From the NCBI GenBank assembly GCA_003564185.1, contig PXFS01000015.1, positions 1 to 38,962 of the forward strand: a DNA stretch of 38,962 nt, written 5' to 3'. The notes below the pieces were generated by a model that was not told where the DNA came from, made no database searches, and was given only the letters and a program-made list of their open reading frames with translations. Source of the DNA: Flavobacteriaceae bacterium. GTDB taxonomy: Bacteria > Bacteroidota > Bacteroidia > Flavobacteriales > Flavobacteriaceae. This document shows, piece by piece, positions 23,860 through 31,668 of this stretch (its first letter is position 1; every line of letters starts with the position of its first letter). Made by a program: the position numbers and the translations under genes.

Positions 23860-25154
23860 TCAGCATCATACATTTCTACCTTTTTGGTTTTGAACGGTCT
23901 AACAATAATTCGCGCAGCGCGGTCATAATTAATGTAATTGTACACCCAATTCATAAAAGTCACTAATCGGTTTCTAAAGCCAACCAAAAACCAGAGATGT
24001 ACAAACATCCAGATAAACCAGGCAAAAGCTCCTCCAAACTTAAGTTGATGTAAATCTACAACAGCTTTATTTCTACCTACGGTAGCCATGGTACCTTTGT
24101 CAAAATAAGAAAATGGAATAAATTCCTTATTATTCAATTTTCGTTTTAGGTTTTTGGCTAAATGTCTTCCTTGCTGAATAGCAGGTTGAGCAACCATAGG
24201 ATGTCCATCTGGCCAATCTTCAGTTTCCATCAAAGCGATATCACCAAGAGCAAAAATATGTTCGTAACCCTTTACTTGATTAAACTCATTGACTTTGTAA
24301 CGCTTAAAATTCTCTACTAAACTTTCGCCTTTTAATCCATCAACTGGAGCTCCACTCACACCTGCTGACCAAATAAAAGTCTCGGTTTCAAAAGTTTTTC
24401 CAGATTTTGTTTCGACTATAAAATCATTATAATCCTCTACAAAAGTATTGGTATGAATATGTACCCCTAATTTTCTTAAAAATTTCTCTGCATTTTTAGA
24501 TGCTTTTTTGCTCATAGGTGGCAACACACGATCTTCTCCCTCAATTAAATGCACCTGTATTTCATCTAAATTTAAATCGGGAAAGTCCCTTACAACTACA
24601 TGGTTTTTCAACTCAGCTAAAGCACCGCTTAATTCTACCCCTGTAGGTCCCGCACCCGCTACAACAAAATTAAGCAGGCGTCTCCTTTTCTGCTCATCGT
24701 AAGTAATACTGGCCTCCTCAAGATTTTCTAAAATTAAACTTCTTAAATTAAGCGCTTGGGGAACTGATTTCATGCTCATTGCATTTTGCTCTATGTTTTT
24801 ATTCCCAAAAAAATTGGTTTTAGAACCTGTAGCAATTGCTAAATAATCAAAATCAATTTTCCCTATTGAGGTTTCTATATAATTCTCCTGATCGTTTATT
24901 GAAAGCACTTCACCTAACCTAAAATAAATATTTTCGCTTTTATTAAAAATTTTTCGAATAGGATAAGCTATGGAGTCAGGCTCTAAACCAGAAGTAGATA
25001 CTTGATAAAGTAAAGGTTGAAAAGTATGGTAATTACGCTTGTCTACCATAACCACTTGAATAGGCAGATCAATAAGATTTCTTGCCAAACTTATTCCAGC
25101 AAAACCACCACCAATAATGACTAGTCTTGGGTGTTCAGATTTCGGTAAATTCAT
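23856..25154 (-). CDS. ndh: Type II NADH:quinone oxidoreductase
   Basis: The 432-residue flavoprotein transfers electrons from NADH to quinone without pumping protons. The N-terminal FAD-binding motif is VIIGGGFAGISLARNL (GGGFAG at 15-20) with VDKRNYHTFQPLLYQVS, the conserved NDH-2 quinone-side segment. The NADH motif is VVAGAGPTGVELSGALAEL. The second FAD-binding segment is IFALGDIALME and AQPAIQQGRHLAKN. The C-terminus has the hydrophobic membrane-association region (AFAWFIWMFVHLWFLVGF, LVTFMNWVYNYINYDRAARI). It is convergent with the phosphoethanolamine transferase and divergent from the sigma factor gene. Confidence 0.93.
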   Translation of the reverse strand: MNLPKSEHPRLVIIGGGFAGISLARNLIDLPIQVVMVDKRNYHTFQPLLYQVSTSGLEPDSIAYPIRKIFNKSENIYFRLGEVLSINDQENYIETSIGKIDFDYLAIATGSKTNFFGNKNIEQNAMSMKSVPQALNLRSLILENLEEASITYDEQKRRRLLNFVVAGAGPTGVELSGALAELKNHVVVRDFPDLNLDEIQVHLIEGEDRVLPPMSKKASKNAEKFLRKLGVHIHTNTFVEDYNDFIVETKSGKTFETETFIWSAGVSGAPVDGLKGESLVENFKRYKVNEFNQVKGYEHIFALGDIALMETEDWPDGHPMVAQPAIQQGRHLAKNLKRKLNNKEFIPFSYFDKGTMATVGRNKAVVDLHQLKFGGAFAWFIWMFVHLWFLVGFRNRLVTFMNWVYNYINYDRAARIIVRPFKTKKVEMYDAD

Positions 25155-25245
25155 TATATTCGTTTGATGTTAAAATTAGAAAATACATCAACAATTTTTG
25201 TAACATTAAGAAAAATTTACTACTAACTATTTAGAACAATTTGAT

Positions 25246-25740
25246 GTGAACAAGGAAGTAGAAAAAGAGTTTATTAACTTACTTGAAAAAAATCAAAATA
25301 TAATGCATAAAATCTGTAGAATTTATGCCTTTGATGAAGCTTCTCACAAAGACTTGTTTCAAGAAATTAGCATTCAATTATGGAAAGCCTATCCCAAATT
25401 TAGAGGCGATGCTAAATTTAGCACATGGATGTACCGCGTAGCTTTAAATACTGCAATTAGTTTATACCGTAAGAAAAAAAGAAGTATTAGCACTTCCAGT
25501 ATTTCAGAATTTGAATTCAAAATATCTAGCGAAACATACGATGATCAAACCGAAGCTAATTTGAAATTGATGTATCAAGCTATTAAGGAGTTAAACGATA
25601 TTGACAAGGCATTGGTATTCCTCTATTTAGAAGAAAGAAACTATAAGGAAATAGCTGATACTTTAGGTATTTCTGAAGTAAATGCTAGGGTAAAAATGAA
25701 TAGGGTAAAAAAGAAATTAAAAGAGCTTATCAATATTTAG
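25246..25740 (+). CDS. ECF-type RNA polymerase sigma factor
   Basis: The 164-residue protein starts at a GTG, since no ATG in frame gives a better N-terminus. Region 2 is visible as KDLFQEISIQLWKAYPKF with FSTWMYRVALNTAISLYR (-10 recognition and melting), and region 4 as KALVFLYLEERNYKEIADTL followed by VNARVKMNRVKKKLKELI, a helix-turn-helix for the -35 element. The intervening linker is short and Ser-rich, the usual ECF layout. The next gene starts 3 bases after its stop and encodes a membrane protein, a common arrangement for a sigma factor and its membrane regulator. Confidence 0.93.
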   Translation: MNKEVEKEFINLLEKNQNIMHKICRIYAFDEASHKDLFQEISIQLWKAYPKFRGDAKFSTWMYRVALNTAISLYRKKKRSISTSSISEFEFKISSETYDDQTEANLKLMYQAIKELNDIDKALVFLYLEERNYKEIADTLGISEVNARVKMNRVKKKLKELINI

Positions 25741-25743
25741 GAT

Positions 25744-26352
25744 ATGGAGGATGGATTGGATTTATTGAAGAAAGAATGGAAGAAACAGGATAGCAATCTT
25801 CCTACCTATAATCAGAAAGAGTTATATAAGATGATTCAAAAGAAGTCTACTTCTATTGTAAAGTGGATTTTCATTATAAGTGTTTTAGAGTTTATATTCT
25901 GGATTGGACTTGAGATTGTATCCTTTATCTACGATTTTAACGACATCATTGATGAAGCTAATCTCACCATTTTTTATAGAACAACGCTAATTATAAATCA
26001 TATCGTTATCATAGGTTTTATACTATTGTTCTTTATTCGATATAAAAAAATTAATGTTACAGACGACTCAAAAAAATTGATGAAATCTATAATTAAAACT
26101 AGAAATACGGTAAAAGCCTATGTTTGGTTTAATGTGATATTTTTTGCTTTAACTTTTATTATCACAAATTATTATACCGTATTGTATCTAGAAGTGGATA
26201 CCAAAGACTTTATATGGGCTTATTTAATAGGTGTATTTTTGGTGATGTTAGTCTTTATTGGTTTATTATTACTATTTTACAGGTTGATTTACGGTACTTT
26301 AATAAGAAGATTATACAAAAATTATGAACAACTTAAAAAATTAGAATTATGA
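25744..26352 (+). CDS. Four-helix membrane protein, putative anti-sigma regulator
   Basis: The 202-residue protein has a 38-residue soluble N-terminus (MEDGLDLLKKEWKKQDSN...) and four membrane helices (about residues 40-65, 78-98, 123-147 and 156-181), ending in a basic helix. The acidic, helical N-terminus facing the cytoplasm could bind the sigma factor encoded 3 bases upstream, as in other one-pass or multi-pass anti-sigma proteins, but no zinc-binding ZAS motif is present. I recall relatives misnamed beta-carotene monooxygenase. Its stop overlaps the next start (ATGA), so it is coupled to the TraB-family gene. Function is inferred from context only. Confidence 0.7.
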   Translation: MEDGLDLLKKEWKKQDSNLPTYNQKELYKMIQKKSTSIVKWIFIISVLEFIFWIGLEIVSFIYDFNDIIDEANLTIFYRTTLIINHIVIIGFILLFFIRYKKINVTDDSKKLMKSIIKTRNTVKAYVWFNVIFFALTFIITNYYTVLYLEVDTKDFIWAYLIGVFLVMLVFIGLLLLFYRLIYGTLIRRLYKNYEQLKKLEL

Positions 26353-27215
26353 ATTTGAACATTAAATTTACAGTTATTCTTCTTGCAATCAGCAATTTAC
26401 TATTGGCTCAGGAAATTGAAAATGCGTTACTCTGGAAAGTTGAAAATGATAACCAAAAAGTTTCATACATATACGGTACTATGCATGCAGGTTGTGATAT
26501 TGAACTTGATAGTGAACTTCAACGGGCAGCTGAAATGGCTGAATTTATCATTCTTGAAATTGATTTGAATGATCCTAATTTAGCCATAGAAATGATGAAG
26601 CACATGTATATGAAAGATGAGCAAAAATTGATGGATTTTATTACTGAAGAAGAATTTAAAACACTATCTGAATATATAAATCCCAGGATAGCAAATCGTG
26701 GTATGAGTCTAGATATGCTTCAAAATATGAAGCCAATTCTTCTAAGTTCAATGTTAATTCCAAGTATGCTTGAATGTGAAGTGATGGATGCTTATGATGA
26801 AAAACTAGCTTCTATAGCACAAAAAAAAGGAATTAATGTCATTGGACTTGAAAGTGTAGAAGAGCAAATGCAAGTTTTTGATAGAATTCCAATTGAAAAA
26901 CAAGTGAGCACATTGTTAGAATCTGCTAAGGACCAAGGTGAAAAAGACCTGAAGCAATTGCAAGATATGATCAATGCCTACCAGAACAATGATTTAAAAA
27001 CATTAGAAAATATTGCCAATGAAGACCATGGCATTTTTATTGAATATGAGAATGATTTATTAATAAAAAGAAATTTAAATTGGATGCCAGCTTTAAAAAA
27101 GTACTTGAGTCAACATCAAGTATTAATTGGTGTTGGCGCACTTCACCTTGTAGGCGAAAAAGGTTTAATTAATTTACTTAGAGAAGAGGGATTTACAGTT
27201 ACACCTATAAAATAA
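26349..27215 (+). CDS. TraB/GumN-family secreted protein
   Basis: The 288-residue protein has a signal peptide (MNLNIKFTVILLAISNLLLAQ) so it is periplasmic or lipid-side. It has the TraB/PrgY/GumN family signatures: LLWKVENDNQKVSYIYGTMH near the start, the internal EMAEFIILEIDL, IGLESVEEQMQVF, and IGVGALHLVGEKGLINLLR at the end. The family includes proposed metal-dependent proteases of the Tiki type, with the GTMH/GALH histidines and the LEID/GLESVEEQ acids as probable metal ligands. That catalytic reading is family knowledge and not proved here. It is the last gene of a sigma / membrane protein / TraB operon (ATGA overlap), so it is a candidate effector of the response. Confidence 0.82.
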   Translation: MNLNIKFTVILLAISNLLLAQEIENALLWKVENDNQKVSYIYGTMHAGCDIELDSELQRAAEMAEFIILEIDLNDPNLAIEMMKHMYMKDEQKLMDFITEEEFKTLSEYINPRIANRGMSLDMLQNMKPILLSSMLIPSMLECEVMDAYDEKLASIAQKKGINVIGLESVEEQMQVFDRIPIEKQVSTLLESAKDQGEKDLKQLQDMINAYQNNDLKTLENIANEDHGIFIEYENDLLIKRNLNWMPALKKYLSQHQVLIGVGALHLVGEKGLINLLREEGFTVTPIK

Positions 27216-27221
27216 AATGAT

Positions 27222-27253
27222 AAAACTAAACTAAAAAAATTTGTTTTAGTTTT
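27222..27253 (+). terminator. Possible terminator after the sigma-factor operon
   Basis: AAAACTAAA (27222-27230) pairs with TTTAGTTTT (27245-27253) around a 14-base A/T loop. The stem is almost all A-T and the loop long, so confidence is limited. Confidence 0.4.
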
Positions 27254-27332
27254 CTAATAATATTCCTTTGTTTTTAGTGAAAATAATCTCATTAGGGGGA
27301 GATATTATATCTTTACTCCAAAAAATATTCAT

Positions 27333-29594
27333 TTGAAAAAAGTATTTAAATTTGTTTGTTTTTTAGGTGTGCTTTTGGCTTTACTCATTGGTACATTTTA
27401 TTTTGCTGTTCTTTTTGGAGCATTTGGAAGTTTACCTAAAACTGAGGATTTTAAGCGTTTAAAGCAAGCTGAGGCAACTCAAATTTTAGATTACAAGGGT
27501 AAATTAGTTGGCAAAATTTATCAATATGACCGTCAAAAAATCAACTATACAAAATTACCTAGTCATTTAATTGATGCCTTATTGGCTACAGAAGATATTC
27601 GGTTTTTTGAACATAATGGAGTTGATAATGAAAGCTTATTGCGTGTGCTTTTTAAAACTTTAATTCTTGGTAATTCATCCGCTGGAGGAGGAAGTACCAT
27701 CACTCAACAACTTATCAAAAACACCTATGGAAGGAAAGATTACGGGTTTTTAACAACAGCTACAGTAAAAACCAAAGAAATCATTTTAGCCAAACGAATT
27801 GAAAAAACACTTTCCAAAGAAGAAATACTGGAGCTATACCTAAATACCGTCCCATTTAGTGGAAATACATACGGTATTGAAAGTGCTAGTCAAAAGTTTT
27901 TTAATAAATCGGCATCTCTATTGCAATTACATGAGTCAGCTACCCTGATTGGCACTTTAAAAGCTAATCATTCATACAACCCAAAGCTTTTTCCTGAGCG
28001 AAGCAAGTTAAGAAGAGACGTAGTTTTAACACAATTACAGAAATACGAATTCATTGATCAAAAAACACTTGAAGAAAATCTTCAAAAGGAATTAGATTTA
28101 GATTTAAGACAATATAATGACCGAAGCTTTGCCAAGTATTTTCTAAAGGAAGTTGAAAAACAAACTACTGAACTATTGGCTCAAAAAGAGCTGTCTAATT
28201 ATGACTTGAAAACAGATGGATTGATTATTCACACAACTTTAGATGCTAAGCTTCAAGCGTATGTTGAAGATGCTATGACATCACATCTAAAACAACTGCA
28301 AAATACTTTTGAAAATCAATATGCTAACTCTCAGCCTTGGAAAAATAAAAAATTTCTCAATCAGCAAATAGTAAAGACTCATCAATACAAAAAAATAAAA
28401 TCCTTAGGGCTTGATGAGAAAAATATTGAAGACTCACTTAATGCTATTTCTAATCGAGTTATTTTTGACTGGGAGGGCGCAAGGTCTGAACAAATTTCAG
28501 TTGTTGATAGCTTAGCCCATCAGCTAAAGTTCCTAACTACAGCTCAGTTAGCAATCCATCCTCAAACAGGTGAAGTTAGGGCCTACGTAGGTGGAATTAA
28601 CCAGCAATTTTTCCCTCAGGACAATGTCAAGAAAGCAAAACGACAAATTGGATCAACATTTAAGCCAATACTTTACGCTGCAGCCTTAGAAAATGGCTTT
28701 TCTCCTTGTGATTATATTTCAAATAAACCCATTACGTATACAGATTTAGACGATTGGTCTCCCAAAAATGCATCTAATGAAGATACAGATGCCAGTACAA
28801 ATTTTGCTCTCAAAGAGGCTTTAGCTAAATCAATGAACACCATATCTGTAAGATTGATTGAAGAAATTGGAATTTCAAAAACTATTGAAATAGCTAAATC
28901 TATGGGACTTGATGAAGACATGCCTTCATCTCCATCATTAGCACTTGGTGTATTAGAAACTACAGTATTTGAATTAGCAAAAGTTTATACTAGTATAGCT
29001 GACGAAAACCGTGTTAAAGATGTTGTTTTAATAACGAAAATTGAAAATCAAAATGGAGAAACTATCTACAAAAAACCCGAAACTTCATTTAAAAAAAGTA
29101 AATTATCTGAAAAAAGTAGAATTCAACTTATCGAATTAATGAAAGGAGTAACCCAACATGGAACTGCATCTCGACTAAAATCTACTTATGGATTAAATTA
29201 TGATATCGCATCAAAAACAGGTACTACACAAAAAAATAGAGATGGTTGGTTTGTTGGAGTAATGCCCGAATTGGTATATATAAGCTGGGTAGGTCATCCT
29301 TATGAATTTGGATTTACTTCTACAGCTGTAGGCCAAGGGGCTAATTCTGCACTACCTGTTTTTGCTAAAACACTTCAAAAAATGAGTAATGATCAGGAAT
29401 ATACTCAACTATTAAATCAAAGCTTCCCTCCTATTTCAAAAGAAATTCAAGACGAATTTGACTGCCCTCCAGAAAAGAAAGGTAGCTGGCTAAAGCGAGT
29501 ATTCAGTAAGGATGAAGAAGAGCGAGAGTTTAATAATGAGGAAAAAAAGAAAAAGAAAAAAGGACTTTTCTCTATCTTTAAAAAGAAAGATTAA
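27333..29594 (+). CDS. Bifunctional peptidoglycan glycosyltransferase/transpeptidase (PBP1A type)
   Basis: The 753-residue protein starts at a TTG, which is needed to include the single N-terminal membrane anchor (about 6-31). The GT51 domain polymerises lipid II and shows LLATEDIRFFEHNGV (catalytic Glu87), GGGSTITQQLIKNTYGR and KEEILELYLNTVPFSGNTYG. The transpeptidase domain cross-links stem peptides: Ser441-x-x-Lys444 in RQIGSTFKP, SMN at 500-502, and KTG at 628-630. A Lys-rich C-terminal tail (EEKKKKKKGLFSIFKKKD) is common in flavobacterial copies. It is convergent with the NlpC/P60 peptidase gene (4-base overlap), so two wall enzymes face each other, though not co-transcribed. Confidence 0.94.
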   Translation: MKKVFKFVCFLGVLLALLIGTFYFAVLFGAFGSLPKTEDFKRLKQAEATQILDYKGKLVGKIYQYDRQKINYTKLPSHLIDALLATEDIRFFEHNGVDNESLLRVLFKTLILGNSSAGGGSTITQQLIKNTYGRKDYGFLTTATVKTKEIILAKRIEKTLSKEEILELYLNTVPFSGNTYGIESASQKFFNKSASLLQLHESATLIGTLKANHSYNPKLFPERSKLRRDVVLTQLQKYEFIDQKTLEENLQKELDLDLRQYNDRSFAKYFLKEVEKQTTELLAQKELSNYDLKTDGLIIHTTLDAKLQAYVEDAMTSHLKQLQNTFENQYANSQPWKNKKFLNQQIVKTHQYKKIKSLGLDEKNIEDSLNAISNRVIFDWEGARSEQISVVDSLAHQLKFLTTAQLAIHPQTGEVRAYVGGINQQFFPQDNVKKAKRQIGSTFKPILYAAALENGFSPCDYISNKPITYTDLDDWSPKNASNEDTDASTNFALKEALAKSMNTISVRLIEEIGISKTIEIAKSMGLDEDMPSSPSLALGVLETTVFELAKVYTSIADENRVKDVVLITKIENQNGETIYKKPETSFKKSKLSEKSRIQLIELMKGVTQHGTASRLKSTYGLNYDIASKTGTTQKNRDGWFVGVMPELVYISWVGHPYEFGFTSTAVGQGANSALPVFAKTLQKMSNDQEYTQLLNQSFPPISKEIQDEFDCPPEKKGSWLKRVFSKDEEEREFNNEEKKKKKKGLFSIFKKKD

Positions 29595-30343
29595 ATAATT
29601 TTTTTAATCACACGTAATTGATGTGAATAATTCTTTGTGTCTACGTTAAAAATTCCAGTGTGGTCAATTCTATCAACTCTTACATGCCCATGAGCATGAA
29701 TGATGTAATTATCTTTTAGCATTATGCCTACATGGATAATATGTCCTTCTTCATTATCAAAAAAAGCTAAATCACCTGGCTCGCTTTCTTCAATAAAACT
29801 TAAGGCTTCGCCCATTTTTGCCTGCTGATAAGCATCTCTTGGAAGTACGTAGCCATGAAGCTTGTAGACCATTTGCGATAAACCACTACAGTCAATTCCA
29901 AAAGGGGTTTTACCTCCCCACAAATAAGGAGCATTAAGGTACAAAAATGCAGTTTCTGGAATTTTAGCCTTTTGGTCTAATAGAGGCTTATTTTTAGTTC
30001 CTTCAAAGTGATGTTTAAAGATGGATAAACCTACCAAAGAACTCCCTAAAGGAACTGCCATCAAGCTTTGGTCTGGGTGTTGTACGTACTCAATTAATTC
30101 ATTAGAACAATTGAAAAAATCATTTGAGCAGATTTCGAAATTTTCAAAACTGATTTCTAAAATTTGTTTTTCATCTATCCAACCCTCATATTGATCAAAT
30201 GCAATACGAATTTGCAACCAATTTTTTTGTTTAGTTAAAACCTCAAAATGATCCCCATATATAAGTTGAGTGACCATTTCTGATGAATCGCTTGGCGATT
30301 TTCTAACTGGTACAATTCCAAGCCTGCAAATTCCGTATTGCAT
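29591..30343 (-). CDS. NlpC/P60 (C40) cell-wall peptidase with SH3 domain
   Basis: The 250-residue protein has an SH3b-type domain at about 1-65 (VPVRKSPSDSSEMVTQLIYG, WLQIRIAFDQYEGWIDE), a linker, and an NlpC/P60 domain from about 135. Catalytic residues are Cys152 in IDCSGLSQMVY, His204 in HVGIML and the polar His in IHAHGHVRVD. These enzymes cleave between gamma-D-Glu and meso-diaminopimelate in stem peptides, often in recycling when cytoplasmic. There is no obvious signal peptide, so a cytoplasmic recycling role like YkfC is plausible. The thiolase gene ends 21 bases upstream on the same strand, so the two may share a transcript, without an evident functional link. Confidence 0.88.
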   Translation of the reverse strand: MQYGICRLGIVPVRKSPSDSSEMVTQLIYGDHFEVLTKQKNWLQIRIAFDQYEGWIDEKQILEISFENFEICSNDFFNCSNELIEYVQHPDQSLMAVPLGSSLVGLSIFKHHFEGTKNKPLLDQKAKIPETAFLYLNAPYLWGGKTPFGIDCSGLSQMVYKLHGYVLPRDAYQQAKMGEALSFIEESEPGDLAFFDNEEGHIIHVGIMLKDNYIIHAHGHVRVDRIDHTGIFNVDTKNYSHQLRVIKKII

Positions 30344-30364
30344 GATTAACCTAATAAGTTTATA

Positions 30365-31537
30365 TTAACGTTGCATCACCAAAGCTGAAGCACCGCCACC
30401 ACCATTACAGATAGCAGCTGCACCAATTTTAGCGTCATTTTGTTGTAAAACATTTAGCAAAGTAATTAAAATTCTAACTCCTGAGCAACCCAAAGGATGA
30501 CCTAATGAAACTGCTCCACCGTTTACATTTACTTGTTTAGGGTCTAGACCCAATAATTTAATGTTAGCTAAGCCTACAACAGAAAAAGCTTCATTAAATT
30601 CAAAGAAGTCAACTTCTTCTTGCTTTATCCCCGCTTTATGCAAAGCTTTAGGTAAAGCCAAGGCGGGAGCTGTAGTAAACCATTTTGGCTCTTGAGCAGC
30701 ATCAGCGAAACCGGTAATAGTTGCCAAAACTTCAATTCCTAGCTCGTTAGCTTTTTCCTTACTCATTAAAACAATAGCACCTGCACCATCGTTAATGGTA
30801 GAAGAATTGGCTGCAGTTGCGCTTCCTTCTTTTGAAAAAGCTGGTCTTAACTGAGGAATTTTATCTAATTTAATGTTTTTGTATTCTTCGTCTTCAGAAA
30901 CTACTACAGGCTCTCCCCTTCTTTGTGGAACTTCAACAGGAACAACTTCATTGGCAAATTTTCCTTCTTTCCAAGCGGCAGCTGATCTTTTGTAAGACTC
31001 AACAGCAAACTCATCTTGTTCCTCTCTAGAGATTTTATGCTCAGTAGCGCACAAGTCTGCACAAGTTCCCATAGCTTCATGCGAATACGCATCAACCAAA
31101 CCATCCTTCTGCATCCCATCTACTAGCTGAGCTGGGCCAAATTTTTGTCCTTTTCTAAGTGGAAGGTAATGAGGAATCATACTCATGTTTTCCATACCAC
31201 CAGCCACAACGATTTGTGCATCACCCAAGGCAATAGCTTGAGCGCCTTGCATTACTGCTTTCATACCGCTTGCACAAACTTTATTCACCGTAGTACAGGG
31301 TACATTCTCTCCAATACCAGCACCAAGTGCTGCTTGACGTGCAGGGGCTTGTCCATTGTTAGCTTGCACTACATTTCCCATGAGCACCTCATTAACTAAA
31401 TTGGGATCTAAGTTTATTTTATCTAAAGCACCTTTTATAGCAATACTTCCTAATTGAGTGGCTGGTATGGTAGATAAACTACCTAAAAAGCTCCCTATTG
31501 GGGTTCTTGCCGCACTTACTATAACTACTTCTTTCAT
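30365..31537 (-). CDS. Acetyl-CoA C-acyltransferase (thiolase)
   Basis: The 390-residue protein catalyses reversible condensation or cleavage of acetyl-CoA / 3-ketoacyl-CoA. The nucleophile is Cys88 in NKVCASGMKAVMQGAQ. The second signature is VNGGAVSLGHPLGCSGVRI (active His), and the C-terminal one is CNGGGGASALVMQ with Cys377. FNEAFSVV is also present. The short length and motif set fit either a biosynthetic acetoacetyl-CoA thiolase or a beta-oxidation thiolase; no beta-oxidation gene is adjacent to decide. It lies 21 bases upstream of the NlpC/P60 gene on the same strand. Confidence 0.94.
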   Translation of the reverse strand: MKEVVIVSAARTPIGSFLGSLSTIPATQLGSIAIKGALDKINLDPNLVNEVLMGNVVQANNGQAPARQAALGAGIGENVPCTTVNKVCASGMKAVMQGAQAIALGDAQIVVAGGMENMSMIPHYLPLRKGQKFGPAQLVDGMQKDGLVDAYSHEAMGTCADLCATEHKISREEQDEFAVESYKRSAAAWKEGKFANEVVPVEVPQRRGEPVVVSEDEEYKNIKLDKIPQLRPAFSKEGSATAANSSTINDGAGAIVLMSKEKANELGIEVLATITGFADAAQEPKWFTTAPALALPKALHKAGIKQEEVDFFEFNEAFSVVGLANIKLLGLDPKQVNVNGGAVSLGHPLGCSGVRILITLLNVLQQNDAKIGAAAICNGGGGASALVMQR

Positions 31538-31615
31538 ATACCTATTTTTAAATTCATTGCTAAATTAATAATTTTGAATGATTGTGAAAAAAAATTGTAT
31601 CATTTTAAGAATAAT

Positions 31616-31648
31616 AAAAAAACTACCTTATTTACATAAGGTAGTTTC
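31616..31648 (-). terminator. Terminator of the T9SS protease gene
   Basis: A 12-bp stem (31620-31631 with 31636-31647) with a 4-base loop. On the minus strand it ends in TTTTT. It starts 21 bases after the protease stop. Confidence 0.85.
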
Positions 31649-31668
31649 ATAATTATTTAATGTTTAAT

